In this document: piece by piece, positions 1 to 10,644 of the stretch | Layout: each line of letters opens with the position of its first letter | Position numbering within the stretch: position 1 is the first letter of the stretch | Assembly: GCA_963575745.1 (NCBI GenBank) | Contig: CAUYUJ010019928.1 | Coordinates: forward strand, 30,001 to 94,000 | Direction: 5' to 3' | Length of the DNA: 64,000 nt | Source: Prorocentrum cordatum | Taxonomy: Eukaryota; Sar; Dinophyceae; Prorocentrales; Prorocentraceae | Position numbers and translations under genes: made by a program | The notes under the pieces: generated by a model | The model's database searches: none | What the model saw: only the letters and a program-made list of their open reading frames with translations | What the model was told of the DNA's origin: nothing

Positions 1-8
1 CCGAGAAA

Positions 9-58
9 GCCGCGCGGACCTCCGAGCTTTTATTCTGTTTACGTCATTCTTCGCTCCC
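9..58. repeat. Half of a fold-back repeat cut by the window edge
   Basis: The segment carries a CCGCGCGGACCTCCGAG core followed by a T-rich stretch and CTTCG-TCCCC. This matches the right arm of the palindrome at 26716-26801, so it is probably the right half of another copy whose left half lies outside the window. Confidence 0.5.
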
Positions 59-339
59 CCAGATCACGCGATCCCCCGATCGCTGCGACCACTGATCGCG
101 TGCTCAGCAGACACCGAGGCCGCCGCGCTTGCGCTCTCCGCATGCAGCGGCAAGCTCGGCTGCTCCCGCCCCTGCACGGGCGCTGCCGGCGCCCCCGCCG
201 GGCTGTTGGCCACGGCCCCGGGCGACGCGGCCGCGCCCTCCGTGGCCTGCGGCTGGGGGGGCCACGGGCACCGAAACCGCTGCAACCTGGACCTCTCCCG
301 GGGTGCGTTTCTGACCGAAGCGTCGCGGCGAATCCAAGA

Positions 340-520
340 ACTCTTCTTCCTCTTCTTCTTCTTCTCCTCCTTCTCCTTCTTCTCAATCCTCCTTTCCTCC
401 TCCTCCTCCTCCTCCTCCTCCTCCTCCTCCTCCTCCTCCTCCTCCGCTTCTGCCTCGGCCTCCGCCTCCTCGTCCTCGCTACTCCTCCTCCTTCTCCTCC
501 TCGTCCTCCTCGCTCCTCCT
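340..520. repeat. TCC/TTC triplet microsatellite
   Basis: Pyrimidine-rich triplets. The purest part is about 16 TCC units at 396-445. All overlapping poly-Ser, poly-Leu and poly-Glu frames come from this tract. Confidence 0.9.
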
Positions 521-1770
521 CCGAGGGAGGGACCTCTTCCTCCCCTGCGCCCCTTTTGCGCCTGGGCGGCCGCGCCAGCGTCGTCTGCCTCTGCCTCGGC
601 CCGGGACAGCTCCAGCGCGAGCTTCAGCTGCGCCTCTTCGAGCTGGCGCGAGGCGGCGCCCCCGCGGGCGCTCGGGCCTGGGGGCTCCCGCGGCGCCTCC
701 GGCGCGGAGAAGGCCGCCGCCTCCGCGGCGTCGAGCGTGGGCGTGACGCTGAACTCCCTCGGCGGCCACCCAGCCCCCCGCGCGCTGCGAGCAGAGAAGT
801 CGCGACGGCAGAGGCCTTTCGACGCCTTCGGCCTCCAGGGGCCCTCTCCCGGGCCTCGGGGCCGTCCACGCAGCGACCCAGGAGGAAGAGCTGGCCCCGG
901 GGAGGAAGAGGTCCAGACCTCGGGGGGGGCAACGCCGTGAACACACCACGACGTCGGGTGTCTGGGCACGCGCAGGCGCCCCCGAGGTCCAGGCGTCGCA
1001 GGGCGTCTTCGCCGCGTGCTGCAGGCCTCGAGGGCCGCCGCAGGTCGGTCCGGCGCGCAGAGCGTGCCGCGGACGGATCGGTGCCGCGGTCGGGACTGGC
1101 TTTTGGTTCGCGCGTCGCGGCGGCGGCCCCGGCTGGACGAGACGAGCGGGAGGCGTGGGCACTCGGGGCCTGGGGCGTGGATCGGCGGCGACGGGAGGGG
1201 CGAAGAGCCCAGGGGCCGGCATTGCACGTATTCGCCCGGGAGCCTTTTCGAAGGCATGGATCATCGGCGCACCCGAGTACATGTATTGCTCTCCCCTGGG
1301 CTATTCGCCCCCATCGTCGCCTCGGAGTGGAGAGCGTGTGGCTCCAGGGCGTGGAGGGCCAGGGCCGGCGGCGCGCCTCTCCTCGTATAGTCCGTGGGCA
1401 CCAGAGGTGGGCAGAGAGATGGCCAGGCGCCGGTCCGCGAGCGGTGGGGCGCACCGGGGGCGAATGGAGGCACGAGGTTGGGCGCCCCACGGGGGCTGTA
1501 GCCGCAGAGTGCCCCGAAAGGGGCGACGCGAAAAGCAGATTGGCAGGGACTGCTTCCAACAGTTTCCACAACCCCCCCACCGCCAAAAACATACTCAGCG
1601 AGAGTGTTGGCCGACAGCTGCTGTTTTTCGCCCTCGTGCCACGAGGGCGAGAAACAGAGCGCGAGGGGGGGGGGCAGGGAGGAAGCCGACAGCGGCGGCG
1701 CGACACGCCGAGCCAACGCTCCTGACCGTAGGGCTCCCGCCGTGATTTTCGGCGGTGATCCCACCAATTT

Positions 1771-1967
1771 AGAAGAAGAAAAAACGGCATAAGCACAAAC
1801 TTTTGGCGCTCCGCGCGGAGTTCTTGGATTCGCGCTGGACCCGCTTCCCTGGCGCGCGGAGCGCGCCAGGGGCGGCGCCGGAGGCGCCGCCGGGGGGGCC
1901 CGGCGCGGATCCAAGAAATCCGCGCGAAACGCCAAAAGTTCATGTTTATGCAATTTTTTCTTCTTCG
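1771..1967. repeat. Nested fold-back element (three-way junction hairpin)
   Basis: Arms 1771-1838 and 1900-1967 are reverse complements at 57 of 68 positions by my manual alignment. The 61-base interior holds two further perfect hairpins in tandem: 1849-1869 (8-bp stem, 5-base loop) and 1871-1891 (9-bp stem, 3-base loop). Folded, this gives a long stem carrying two short stem-loops. There are no coding motifs. It could be a MITE-like fold-back transposon or a structured RNA locus. Confidence 0.75.
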
Positions 1968-2059
1968 ATGACCGTCGGGCCCCCGTCGTGATTGTCGATG
2001 GTGTTCCAACTTTTTCGCGACGCCGGATCTCAGGGGAGGCCCTCGGCAGGAGGGGAGGG

Positions 2060-2223
2060 GAGGAGGATGAGGATGAGGATGAAAATGAGGATGAGGATGA
2101 GGATGATGAGGAGGAGGAGGAGGATGAGGAGGAGGAGGGGGAGGAGCAGGAGGAGGAGGCGGAGGAGGAGGAGGAGGAGGAGGAGGAGGAGGAGGAGGAG
2201 GAGGAAGAGATGAGGAGAGGATG

Positions 2224-2315
<92 letters not shown>

Positions 2316-2430
2316 AATGCTCATGCTGATGATGACGAGGAGGAGGAGGAGGAGGAGGAGGAGGAGCAGGGTGGAGGAGCAGGGTGGAGGAGAAGGGTGG
2401 AGGAGGAAGGTGGAGGAGGAGGATGGTGGT
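2060..2430. repeat. Compound GGA / GAT / GGA microsatellite
   Basis: A GGA/GATGAG tract (2063-2217) is followed by about 30 ATG units (2227-2316) and another GGA tract (2336-2430). It lies just beyond the 3' end of element 1, so it may be the element's tail or the insertion target. Confidence 0.9.
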
Positions 2431-2452
2431 GGTGGCTGGCCATTAAGGCAGG

Positions 2453-4315
2453 TTAAAGGAAGTCCTCGTCGGAGGCCTCGGAGACGCTGTCGGGGCCCCC
2501 GTCGCCGCCCGATTGGCCAAGTTCCTTCGCTCGTTCCACATCGGCGGCGCGCAGCCCAGAGGCCGGCAGGACTGATGCCTGCCCTCCCGCGGCACCACCC
2601 CCCGTGGCGGGGCCCGAGCCTGCGGAGGGCAGCTGCAGCGAACTCCCGAGCTCCGCCCTCTCCTCAGCACCCAGAGACACTGGCTGGCTGAGCACGGGGG
2701 CCTCCGAGGAGCGCCGATAGTGGGGGCGCTTCCCCCGCTTGATGCGTCTCAGCAGGGACCTGACCTTCGGGTCCGCTGGCTTCCGCTCAGACCGCGACAG
2801 CAACACACCGCCAGGCTTCCCCGAGGTGTAGCCCCCACATCTAAAACACAAAATCTTGCCAGAATCCGCGGGCGGCCCCTCGACGTCGCACCTGAGCAAG
2901 CCATGCCCGCGGAAATAAAAGACATTCAGGACCTCGTCGGCCCGCGGGCCACAGTCGCCGTCCAAACCGCCCACCTCCACGACGACATCAGACGACGGCC
3001 CACCCTCTCCCTCGTTCTCGGGGGGGGGGGGGTGGGCGGCAGCTCCGAAGGACCGTGCTCCTCGGCGGCAGTGCCAACCGTATTGCCCCTGCCGCCCTGC
3101 TGGGCGAGCCTGCCCTCGAGCCTGCCCGCCCCCCCTGTTCTTGACAAAGAGCCTTGAACCCTCTGATCAAGCTAGCATGCTCTTCAATGACTCCATGCAC
3201 AAAGGCTCCTGCTCTAGCGTGGCGGTCCGCGGCCTGGTTGGCCCGAAGCTTCTACCAGGTCCTCTTGCCAGACTCCAGGTAAGCGCTGCCCGCGTGGGCC
3301 AGCGCTTTGAACGCCTCAAAATCTTCACTGGAAAACGCAGCCCGCAACGGCGCCCACATGTGCCCTCTTGGGGCTCAAGCCTCGGTCCCCGTGCCTGCGC
3401 CCCCGCAGAAAACATGGGGCGTCGACTGGCAATCAAGATGCAGTTGGAAAGGCCCCCTCCCTATATGCGCTAACATGTGGATCGCGAAATCTTCGCCATC
3501 CTGTTGCATGCGACGCATTTCCGAACCTGTCGACTTGCACTAGCGCCCAGGCCGCCCGACTGACTCCTTCGATCGACGGCCGCGTGGCCGAGCCGTCGCT
3601 GAAGATGCACCCCGCGAGGAAACCGCGCACAGGCTTGTTCGCCCACTTGACAGCCTCATAAGGGGTCTTCGCGGGGCACAGGAACCAAGGGGCTAGGGGG
3701 CGCACGCCTAGCAAAACGCTCTCCCGCCTCGACCCCTTGCTCAATTGCTCTGGCAGCGCGCTCCCTCAGCCACGGCGAGACTCCATTCCTCCTGAAACCT
3801 TTCTGCGCCGCGTGCTCATACTGCCAATGCCAGAGCGTGCCGCTGCAATCCTGACGCAACCGACGCGCGGGCGACGTGTGCAGCCCGCGCCCGTGCGCCG
3901 TTGCTTGCGGCCAATGCGCGCTGCAAATCAAGGCTCTTAGGGCGCGCTGGTGGTGGCTAGACCAATCCTTTCTCTTGCCGCAGAGGAGCTGGCGCAGCCG
4001 CCGCCAGATAACGGGAAAAACATCATGGTGGCCTCGGGGGCCCTCGCTCCCAAGCCGGCCCGAGCTGTCCAAAGCAAAACGATCCGACGCCCTTGTGGCC
4101 CCGTCCTGCACCGGCCCTCTAAGTTCCGACGGCGAGAGCTGGCGCGAGTTCCACGCGCGCCCGAAATCGTGCATCAGGTGCGTGCTAGACAGGAATCTCC
4201 AGCCTATCCTGGACACGGTGAGGCAAGCTACTTTCGCTGGCGACGAGGCGACCCTCCACGGGTGACGGAGACGCTCCAGTTTGTCAAGAGCCGCGCCCAT
4301 GGTAGCACCTAACAC
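2453..4315 (-). pseudogene. Element 1 C-terminal region: connector, RNase H remnant, zinc ribbon
   Basis: 4315-3656 holds the post-RT connector, including a CSGTLWHW segment. 3744-3433 holds the start of an RNase H domain: FSDGSAT (first catalytic Asp) followed by RAAWALVQVD. The remaining RNase H residues between 3430 and 3000 are not clear in any single frame. 2980-2453 holds HGLLRC, then ILCFRCGGYTS and a basic stretch, ending at DEDFL; this resembles the terminal zinc ribbon of the same RT family. At least three frames are used. Confidence 0.6.
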
Positions 4316-5958
4316 CGTCGGGGAGGGAGCTTTCCCACGCGGCCGAGGCCCACTGACGACGTGCCCCGTATAGGTAACCAGCGGGTCCGCCGAGGCCCCG
4401 AGCCTGTGCGAGCTGAGCCCGAGCCCAAGACTGGATCCTTGCGGGGGCTTCCCGATGCTACGGGCAGCAGAGATGCGCAGGCCATGCGTGGCGATGGGGG
4501 AACCCCAGTCAAGCTGCTTCCCCGGAGCGCCGGCGCAGTAGCTCCAACCCTTTGGATGAGGCCTACATCCACGCCCGCGCTCTGCAAAATCTGCAAACGC
4601 TGGCCCCTGGATTTGGCAGCTGCGAACCTACTCCTGGCTATGCCAACTCGGCGACAAGATCCCGAGGGCGCGTCCGTGCCAACATTCCGAGCCGAGTCCA
4701 CCCTGGGCGAGGACGGGATCCTCCAGCGATCCCTGAGAATCCTAGACACTTCCAGACTACAAATATACTTGGTCTTGCTCACTACAACTGGAAGGCTCAG
4801 ACGATCGAAATCCGTCAGCAGCGACTCAACCCCTTCATCGAGAACCTGGGCCACGTGCTCCTTCATACCACATACCTGCAGCGCAATGTCATCCACGACG
4901 TTGCTAACCATCAACTGCGGTCTCCCCTGCTTTGCCTGCAACATCGGGCCCAAGAGGAGCAGCTTCGCAAGACGCGTCCCGCCACTGCATCCTGCAATCG
5001 CAAACCCGTTAGCGTGCGCCGCCCGTGACGCCGCTCCCCCGTATAGAAGCGTGCGGGCGCATCCATAGATCGTGCACAGGCAGCGCAGAAGCCTAATCGG
5101 GAAGTTGAACTTCGGCGCCGCCTCATACAAGTGTTCGTGACCTATGTGCTCGTAAAACTTGAAAAGGTCCAACAGGGCGGAGGCCGACTCGAACCAGACC
5201 CTTTCCGAGAAACTCCCAAGGAGGTTATGGACCCACCCAGCGCTCACGCGTAATGGTTTTGCTGACCCCCCAGAAGACGTCCTCCATGTGGTCGCGCTCC
5301 CATCGCTTGAACATGGAATGCCTTGCCCTGGGCCAATTCTGGGTAAAAAAAGCCAGCGGGCCGACGGGGCTCGCGCCTCTGTCGGCCTTGTCGATAAAAA
5401 ACGATTTTCTTCATGCAGAGGAGCATTTCCTGTGGTGGCTCCTCAAACCTGTGCAGAATGTCGATCAACCGTGTAGCGTGCTCCTCGCCAAGCTCTAGTA
5501 CCCGCCAAGGTTGAAACCCATCCCACCCCAATCCGCACTTCCTGCTATACCTCTTGCAAACCTTCATCAGAAGCTCGGGCGATAATAGCTGGCAACGCAG
5601 CCTCTTCACGAGGCGCAGGCCATGTCGCGGGATGTTGGGCTCCTCGGACCGCTACATGCCATAGCGGCGTCCAGCCCGCAGGTGGCCCGACGCTTTCTGC
5701 CAGCAAACTGGCTTCCCTGCCGCATCTAGCAAAACTCAACTTGGACAAAACCCCCGCCTCCACCTCGACCTTCCCATCGACGACATCGTTTGCGAGGAGC
5801 ACTAAGTCCGGGTTAGTGGGGCCGCTGTCGCCGAAGTCCAGGGCTTCGGTCATGCGCGGCAGCTTATCCCTCCACCGGGGCAACAAATTCGGCCTCGACG
5901 GCCCCAGCTGTTCCTGAATCAGACTGCCTGCGCCTAGTGACGAGACTCTGAAACGCAA
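4309..5958 (-). pseudogene. Element 1 reverse transcriptase (degenerate)
   Basis: The upstream fingers region (5609-5244) keeps GLGWDGFQPW and a worn PKP-RRPAGF segment. It is followed in another frame (5247-4309) by ALLDLFKFYEHIGHEHL (motif A), GCSGGTRLAKLLLL (motif B), NVVDDIALQV (motif C, VDD instead of YxDD) and LPVVVSKTKYICS (motif D). After these comes the SARNVGTDAPSG segment and its basic helix, which I recognise as typical of this dinoflagellate RT type. The 5' part (5958-5610) has no clear motif. Multiple frameshifts indicate a pseudogene. Confidence 0.75.
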
Positions 5959-6150
5959 TCTAGGTTGTAGTTGCGCTGGAAAGCCTCCGCCTTTGGTCCT
6001 TATCCCAGAGCGTTCCCAGGGGGACTTTTTGCGTCCTGGGCCCGCAAGCCCTGCCAGTGTAGCCCTGAGCTTCTTTGCCGTGCATCCCGTGGATCTGGGC
6101 CAGGCGGTCCTCGGCAGCCCCGAACCACTGCTTGCGCGTCTGCTCCAGCG

Positions 6151-7040
6151 TTACTTCACCAGCTCCCGGCATGTTTTCGGTCCACTGCCACGCAGCTCCT
6201 GAGGCCCGAGATGAGGACCATTGAAGCCATGCTCGAACGGGCGCAGCTTAACCTGGCGAGGGATCACGGCGAGGTGGGGGAGACCTTCCAGCTTCATGTA
6301 GACAGGACTGCGCGGGCCAAGCGGGGCCTCCGATAACACCTTGAGGCCCTTGGCCCGAGGCGCCAGACGTTCCGCCAGGAGGAAGAAGTCCACGACGCGT
6401 CCCGATTCAGAACAACCAGTAGGGTCCAAAACCTCGGACACCACTAAGCCTTCATCTCCTTCGCCGCCGTCGGGATCTTTTCGGGCCCCAGTGCAAGTGG
6501 GCCCCCTGGGAGCCGTGATTTCTCCCTGGCGATCTGCAACCGCCCGGGCGCCATCGGCGCGGACGGCTGGAAATTGAAAGCGCCCTGGACTATCCAGGGC
6601 AGCTGCTGGCTGAGTAGGAGCTCCCCCAAGTCCTCCAAGAGCGCCGCGTTCTCCCCCGACAACCCAATACCAGCGGCGAAGTACACTGTGACCACCAGGA
6701 GGCCCTGCGAGAACCCAACGTTGGCCACGCGCACGCTCGCCCTGTTGGCCAGCAGGTCGGGGTGCTTCACAGCGAACGGCTTGGAAGCTAAGCCGCGCTG
6801 GACTCCGATGGCAGCTCCGCCTGAGCCCTCGACGCTACTGCTGCCAGTGCTCGCCGCCAGCCCATGAGACCAGCTGCCAGCCATTCCTTGTCGTCCACGC
6901 GCAACGCCATGACAGTTTCGGCCGAGCTCCAGGCGTTGGCGTTGATGCCCAGACAGCGCAAGTTCGTAGCTTTGAACTCCTCGACGGGTCCTGAGCATGG
7001 AGGCGGGCCCTCGGCCCTGATCGCGCGCGCGTGCACGGCC
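6151..7040 (-). pseudogene. Element 1 APE-type endonuclease domain (frameshifted)
   Basis: The EEP/APE endonuclease nicks target DNA to prime reverse transcription. Fragments read, in order: an N-terminal LRCLGINANAWSS strand, a GGAAIGVQRGLASKPFAV segment, LPWIVQGAFNFQP (the family has G-D-F-N here; this copy has A in place of D), and a C-terminal RVVDFFLLAERLA segment corresponding to the family's S-x-I-D-Y motif. At least two frames are used. The lost Asp and the shifts show the copy is inactive. Confidence 0.65.
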
Positions 7041-8280
7041 TCTGCCTCCGCGACTGCGATGTGGTCGCCCGCCTTGGCGGCCTCCTCGAGCGAGGCGCTG
7101 TGTCCCAGCGCTCGCGGCGTCGAAGGAGATGAGGGCGTCGCTGAAGCTCTGGGCCTCCTCGGCCCCGACGGCTCAATCGGCGGCGGCGGTTCCCTCGCGC
7201 CAGCCGAGGCAATCGACGGAGAGGGCCGCCCTGGACCTCTCGCGCCGCGAGCCGGCGCAGGCCGCGTCGAGCTCGAGGGCGCAGCGGCCGCCCTTGCCGT
7301 CGTCGGGGCTGGCGACGGCGCGGGGGGGGGGGGGGGGGGGGGCGACATTGCAAGGCTGAATCCTGCCCCCCCCGGCGGATGCTGGACTGGCCGCGCCCCC
7401 CCGAGCGGGGGCCGCCCGACAGGGTCCAGCGCCCTGCCGCTGCCAGCCTTGCCGCCTCTTCCAGCGCCGCCTGCCTGCAGCCGCCGCCGCGCTGCGCCCG
7501 TGCCTTGCTGGTCCACCTCCATGGGGCGGTCACGTGGTTGCCCCTAGCTTGGGGGCGGGGTTGGCGAGTGCTCCCAGAGCTGCCCCCTGCCCCGCCCAGG
7601 CCAGCGCGCCGCCCCCCAGTCGTCCGCGGCCCCGCCCACGCTGCACCTTCACCTGCAGCGGCGCGCTCTCCCAGCCGAGCGCCGACGGCGGCTCCGCGGC
7701 CCGCGGCGGGGCCGACGGCGGCTCGAGGGCCCGCAGCGCTCGGAGGGCCCGCGGGCGCCGCTGATGACTCTCCGGCAGGCGCTCCAGCAGCGGCCGCATC
7801 AGCAGCTGCTCCCCCCGTCGAGGCGGGCCTGCCCCAATCGCTGTTCACCTCTTGGGTGCACCTGGGGGCAGGCTCCAGCAAACCGCTCGGCGACTGAGCC
7901 CACCCCGCGCGCTGTTCGCCCCTCGGGTGCGCCATGGGGGCTGGGGCATGCGTTCTAATGCCGCTGACCTCCTGCGCCGTGACGGCGTGGTGCTTTGGCG
8001 AGAGCCGCTTTAGGATCAGCGGTTCGCGCGAAGTTAGGCCGATTTCACCCGCGGATCGACCCGCAGCGCCCGCGCCTCCGCCAGACTGCCTGCCAGGGCT
8101 TGACCCTCGAGTTGCCGTGCGGCGCAGCGTGGGCGGGTCCAGCGCGCCAGAGGGCGCCTGCCTGGGCCTGGGCAGCAGGCCTAGGACCTCGAAGCCGAGC
8201 CCGAGCTGGCCCCACTCCACGTCCACGAAGTTGTGGTCCCAGAAACGGCGCAGCACGTTGTCAGCCGAACCGACATCAAA

Positions 8281-9378
8281 TCAAAGGTACCGCTTCCTCT
8301 TGATCCCAAGCGCAGCCGCTGCCTGCGCCAACTTGCGCTTGGCTGCTTTCTGCGCCTCTGGGGCGGCTGTGCGGGGCGCCTCGGCCGCAGCCTTCAACTC
8401 GGCCGTGCGCTCCTCGAAGTTCTCAGCGCTCATGTTGATATCGTCGTCGTCCTTCCCTGCAAGGATGTCAGCAGGCGCCCTGCTGCCAGCTGCCCCAGCG
8501 CCACCGCGAGCGCCATCAGCCGCCGCCAGCCAGCAGAGGTTCCTGCGCCTTCTCCGCAGCGCTCTTGACATCGAGGGCGGTCTGCTGGAGCTTCGCAAGC
8601 ACCTCCATGGCGGCCTTGGCCTCCGCGTTCGTGTGCAGGCTGGGATCCAGCACGGCAGTCGTGACTTTGACCACGTCATTAATGTCGACAGCATGCGCGC
8701 ATGCATACAGGGCCTCTGCAGCTGCAAGGTCTCTTTTGGTGTCCTGAACGCCTCCTCCTTGAGGAGCTGCTCGCGGCGCTCCGTGATCTTCTGGAGCTGG
8801 AGGCCCTGCTTCTCGGACTTCTTCCGTAAGTTCTCGACTCCCCACCTCGCTGTGACGACCGAGGGTGGGTGCTCCGCCGGCCCGCGCTGCTGGCACTTGG
8901 TGATCGACTGCAAGACCACCTCGTCGCAGTTCGTCTTTGAGGAAAACCAGCACATCTTTGTACGAAAGCGAGCTGGGTCCTCCTGCTGACTGCTGCTGCT
9001 GTCCCCCAACGGTGGCCGCGGTGGACTTCTTTTCCTTTTCCAGCAGCATGTCGAGCTTCTTCTGCATGGCGGCAGTGATCTGCCCCTGATCCTGTGAAGG
9101 ACCCGAACGACCAGATCCGTTGCCGCCGACATTCTTCCCTCCACCCTTCTGGCGCAAGTTGGCTGCCTGCTGGGCCGCCTGCTGCACCTTGTGGGGGGCT
9201 CCGTTCCCGCAGCCACGGCATCTGAGGCGACTCGCCCGGTTGTCAGCTGCACCGCATCTGCCGCACCCCTGGAGGGGGAGGTGCGGCCCTGGAGGTACAT
9301 CGGGCCCCATCCGCTGCGCGGGGGGCCAAGCGAAAATGGTTCGCGAACACGGCGCCTCTCTGAAGTACGAGTCCGCAA
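8281..9378 (-). pseudogene. Element 1 ORF1: zinc finger plus coiled coil
   Basis: ORF1 proteins of non-LTR elements bind the element RNA. Near the N-terminus (about 9260-9200) two CxxC pairs separated by 11 residues, with Asn and Arg between them, resemble a RanBP2-type finger; the usual Trp before the first Cys is replaced. Then come a Gly/Gln-rich stretch, a helical KKLDMLLEKEKK segment and charged coiled-coil helices (around 8850-8750 and 8420-8290). The protein ends KRKRYL at 8281. The finger and the distal helices are in one frame and the middle coiled coil in another, so at least two frameshifts are present. The start is uncertain; a Met at 9310 precedes the finger. Confidence 0.6.
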
Positions 9379-9413
9379 CTCTCTCTCAAACGCTCGAGAG
9401 CAGAGGGGGCTAG

Positions 9414-9590
9414 GTGGAGGAGGAGGAAGAGGAGGAGGAGGAGGAGGAGGAGGAGGAGGAGGAGGAGGAGGAGGAGGAGGAGGAGGAGGAGGAGGAGGAG
9501 GAGGAGAGGAGGAGGAGGAGGAGAGGAGGGAGGAGGAGGAGGAGGTGGAGGAGGGAGGAGGAGGAGGGGGAGGAGGGGGAGGAGGTGGGC
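9414..9590. repeat. GGA microsatellite at the 5' end of element 1
   Basis: Nearly pure GGA units (about 9414-9515) grade into GGA/GGT/GGGA. The tract begins within about 40 bases of the upstream limit of element 1. Confidence 0.9.
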
Positions 9591-10350
9591 CCCCGGTGCG
9601 CAGTCAGCTGGCCGGTGCGTGCGATGCGGCAGTGTCCCCCGCGCTCGGGCCACGGTGGCTCGCACAGGGCTCCGCTACTGCTGCAGTGCCTCGGTTCGTG
9701 CTGGAGCCTCCGCGGTCTCTCCAGATCTGTCCGAATATCTCCGGGTGGTTCTCGACCTACTTGGGCGACGATCGAAAACGGATCTTACGCGAGGTGGCGT
9801 AGCGACCTTACGCGGCGGCTTGCGCGGGCAGCTAACGCGCCAATGTCGGCGCAAGACCACTCCGTTTTTTGCGCCGCTCATTTGGAGTTGCATCGACTTT
9901 TGCAGACCTGCCTCAGCTCATCTCGCCTGCTCCCCGCAAGCCGACCTCGGAAGAGTCGTCAATTGGCGGCGCGCCCAGGGGGGAAGGCAGATGAGGTCCT
10001 CGAAAGACACCTTCCGCACCTTCCGCCGGAAAGTGCCGCCGCGATGCGGCCGTGGCGGCCGCTGCGGCCGCCGCTGCGGCCTCGACGGGGGCCGTCGCTG
10101 CCGCCGCGGCGGCGGTCGCGGCAGCGCGGCACCTGCCGCGCGGAAGGTGCATGTCCAGGGGGGGAGCGGACGGGCCTGCTCAGAAGACTCAGATGGCCCC
10201 CGGCCTTCCGAGAAGCTTTCTAAGCAACAGAAGGCTTCCAGGAGGGCCAGAGGGCGTCTGAGAATCCCCGCCGCCTCCTGAGAAGGCCTGCCATTTCTCT
10301 GATGGGCCAGTTTCCTACCACCGCTATAAAAGGTAGGACGGGGGGGACGG
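9591..10350. other. Spacer between elements 1 and 2, no gene seen
   Basis: Contains a GCN-rich Ala-type repeat around 10045-10130 and a GAGAAG/CTTCC-rich segment around 10200-10290 that resembles the interior of the fold-back elements at 45.4 and 46.6 kb. No conserved motif is visible. Confidence 0.5.
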
Positions 10351-10485
10351 GGAGGTGCTTCTCCTCCTCCTCCTCCTCCTCCTCCTCCTCTTCCTGCTCC
10401 TCCTTCTTCTCCGCCCTCTTCTTCCTTTCCTCCTCCTCCGCCTCCGCCTCCGCCTCCTCCTCCGCCTCCTCCTCCTCCCTCTGCG
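10351..10485. repeat. TCC microsatellite at the 3' end of element 2
   Basis: TCC/TTC/CGC triplets. In the sense of element 2 (minus strand) this is a GGA tract about 160 bases past the ORF2 stop codon, so it may be the element's 3' tail. Confidence 0.9.
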
Positions 10486-10644
10486 AGCGGCGAGGCACGG
10501 TCGCGGCCGCGCTTGCGCCCGCTCTGTCGCCGACGAGCGACGCGACGAACCGGTGGTGCTCCACGGCGATGCACCTCCCGGCCGGACGCCAAACCTAGCG
10601 GCTAGGCCCGGCCTCCGGCCGGATAGTCGCCCAGGTCCTCCAGC

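Larger units (their letters stand above)
1..1740. other. GC-rich stretch without a recognisable gene
   Basis: Long frames are open on both strands, but their products are Arg/Pro/Ala/Ser-rich, reflect base composition, and show no domain. A fragment of a fold-back repeat (9-58) and a pyrimidine triplet tract (340-520) lie inside. I see no RT, nuclease or other motif here. Confidence 0.6.
2453..9378 (-). mobile_element. Decayed dinoflagellate non-LTR retroelement (element 1)
   Basis: Read on the minus strand, recognisable pieces appear in the order of one autonomous element: ORF1 with a RanBP2-like zinc finger and coiled coil (9378-8281), APE-type endonuclease (about 7040-6151), reverse transcriptase (about 5600-4309), RNase H (about 3700-3430) and a terminal Cys-rich zinc ribbon (2980-2453). 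The pieces change frame repeatedly, so the copy is dead. GGA-rich microsatellites lie immediately outside both ends (9414-9590 and 2060-2430). Assignment rests on motif order, not on a database comparison. Confidence 0.8.

Noticed and set aside
340-520. Long poly-Ser/Leu/Glu/Arg reading frames across microsatellites (here and at 2.1, 9.4, 15.5, 24.7, 25.4, 38.1, 44.2, 47.7 and 51.7 kb)
   Set aside because: Triplet repeats keep all frames free of stops; the products are homopolymeric and have no domain.
5180-5195. Reverse tRNA B-box-like word GACTCGAACC
   Set aside because: It lies inside the RT pseudogene of element 1, with no tRNA fold around it.
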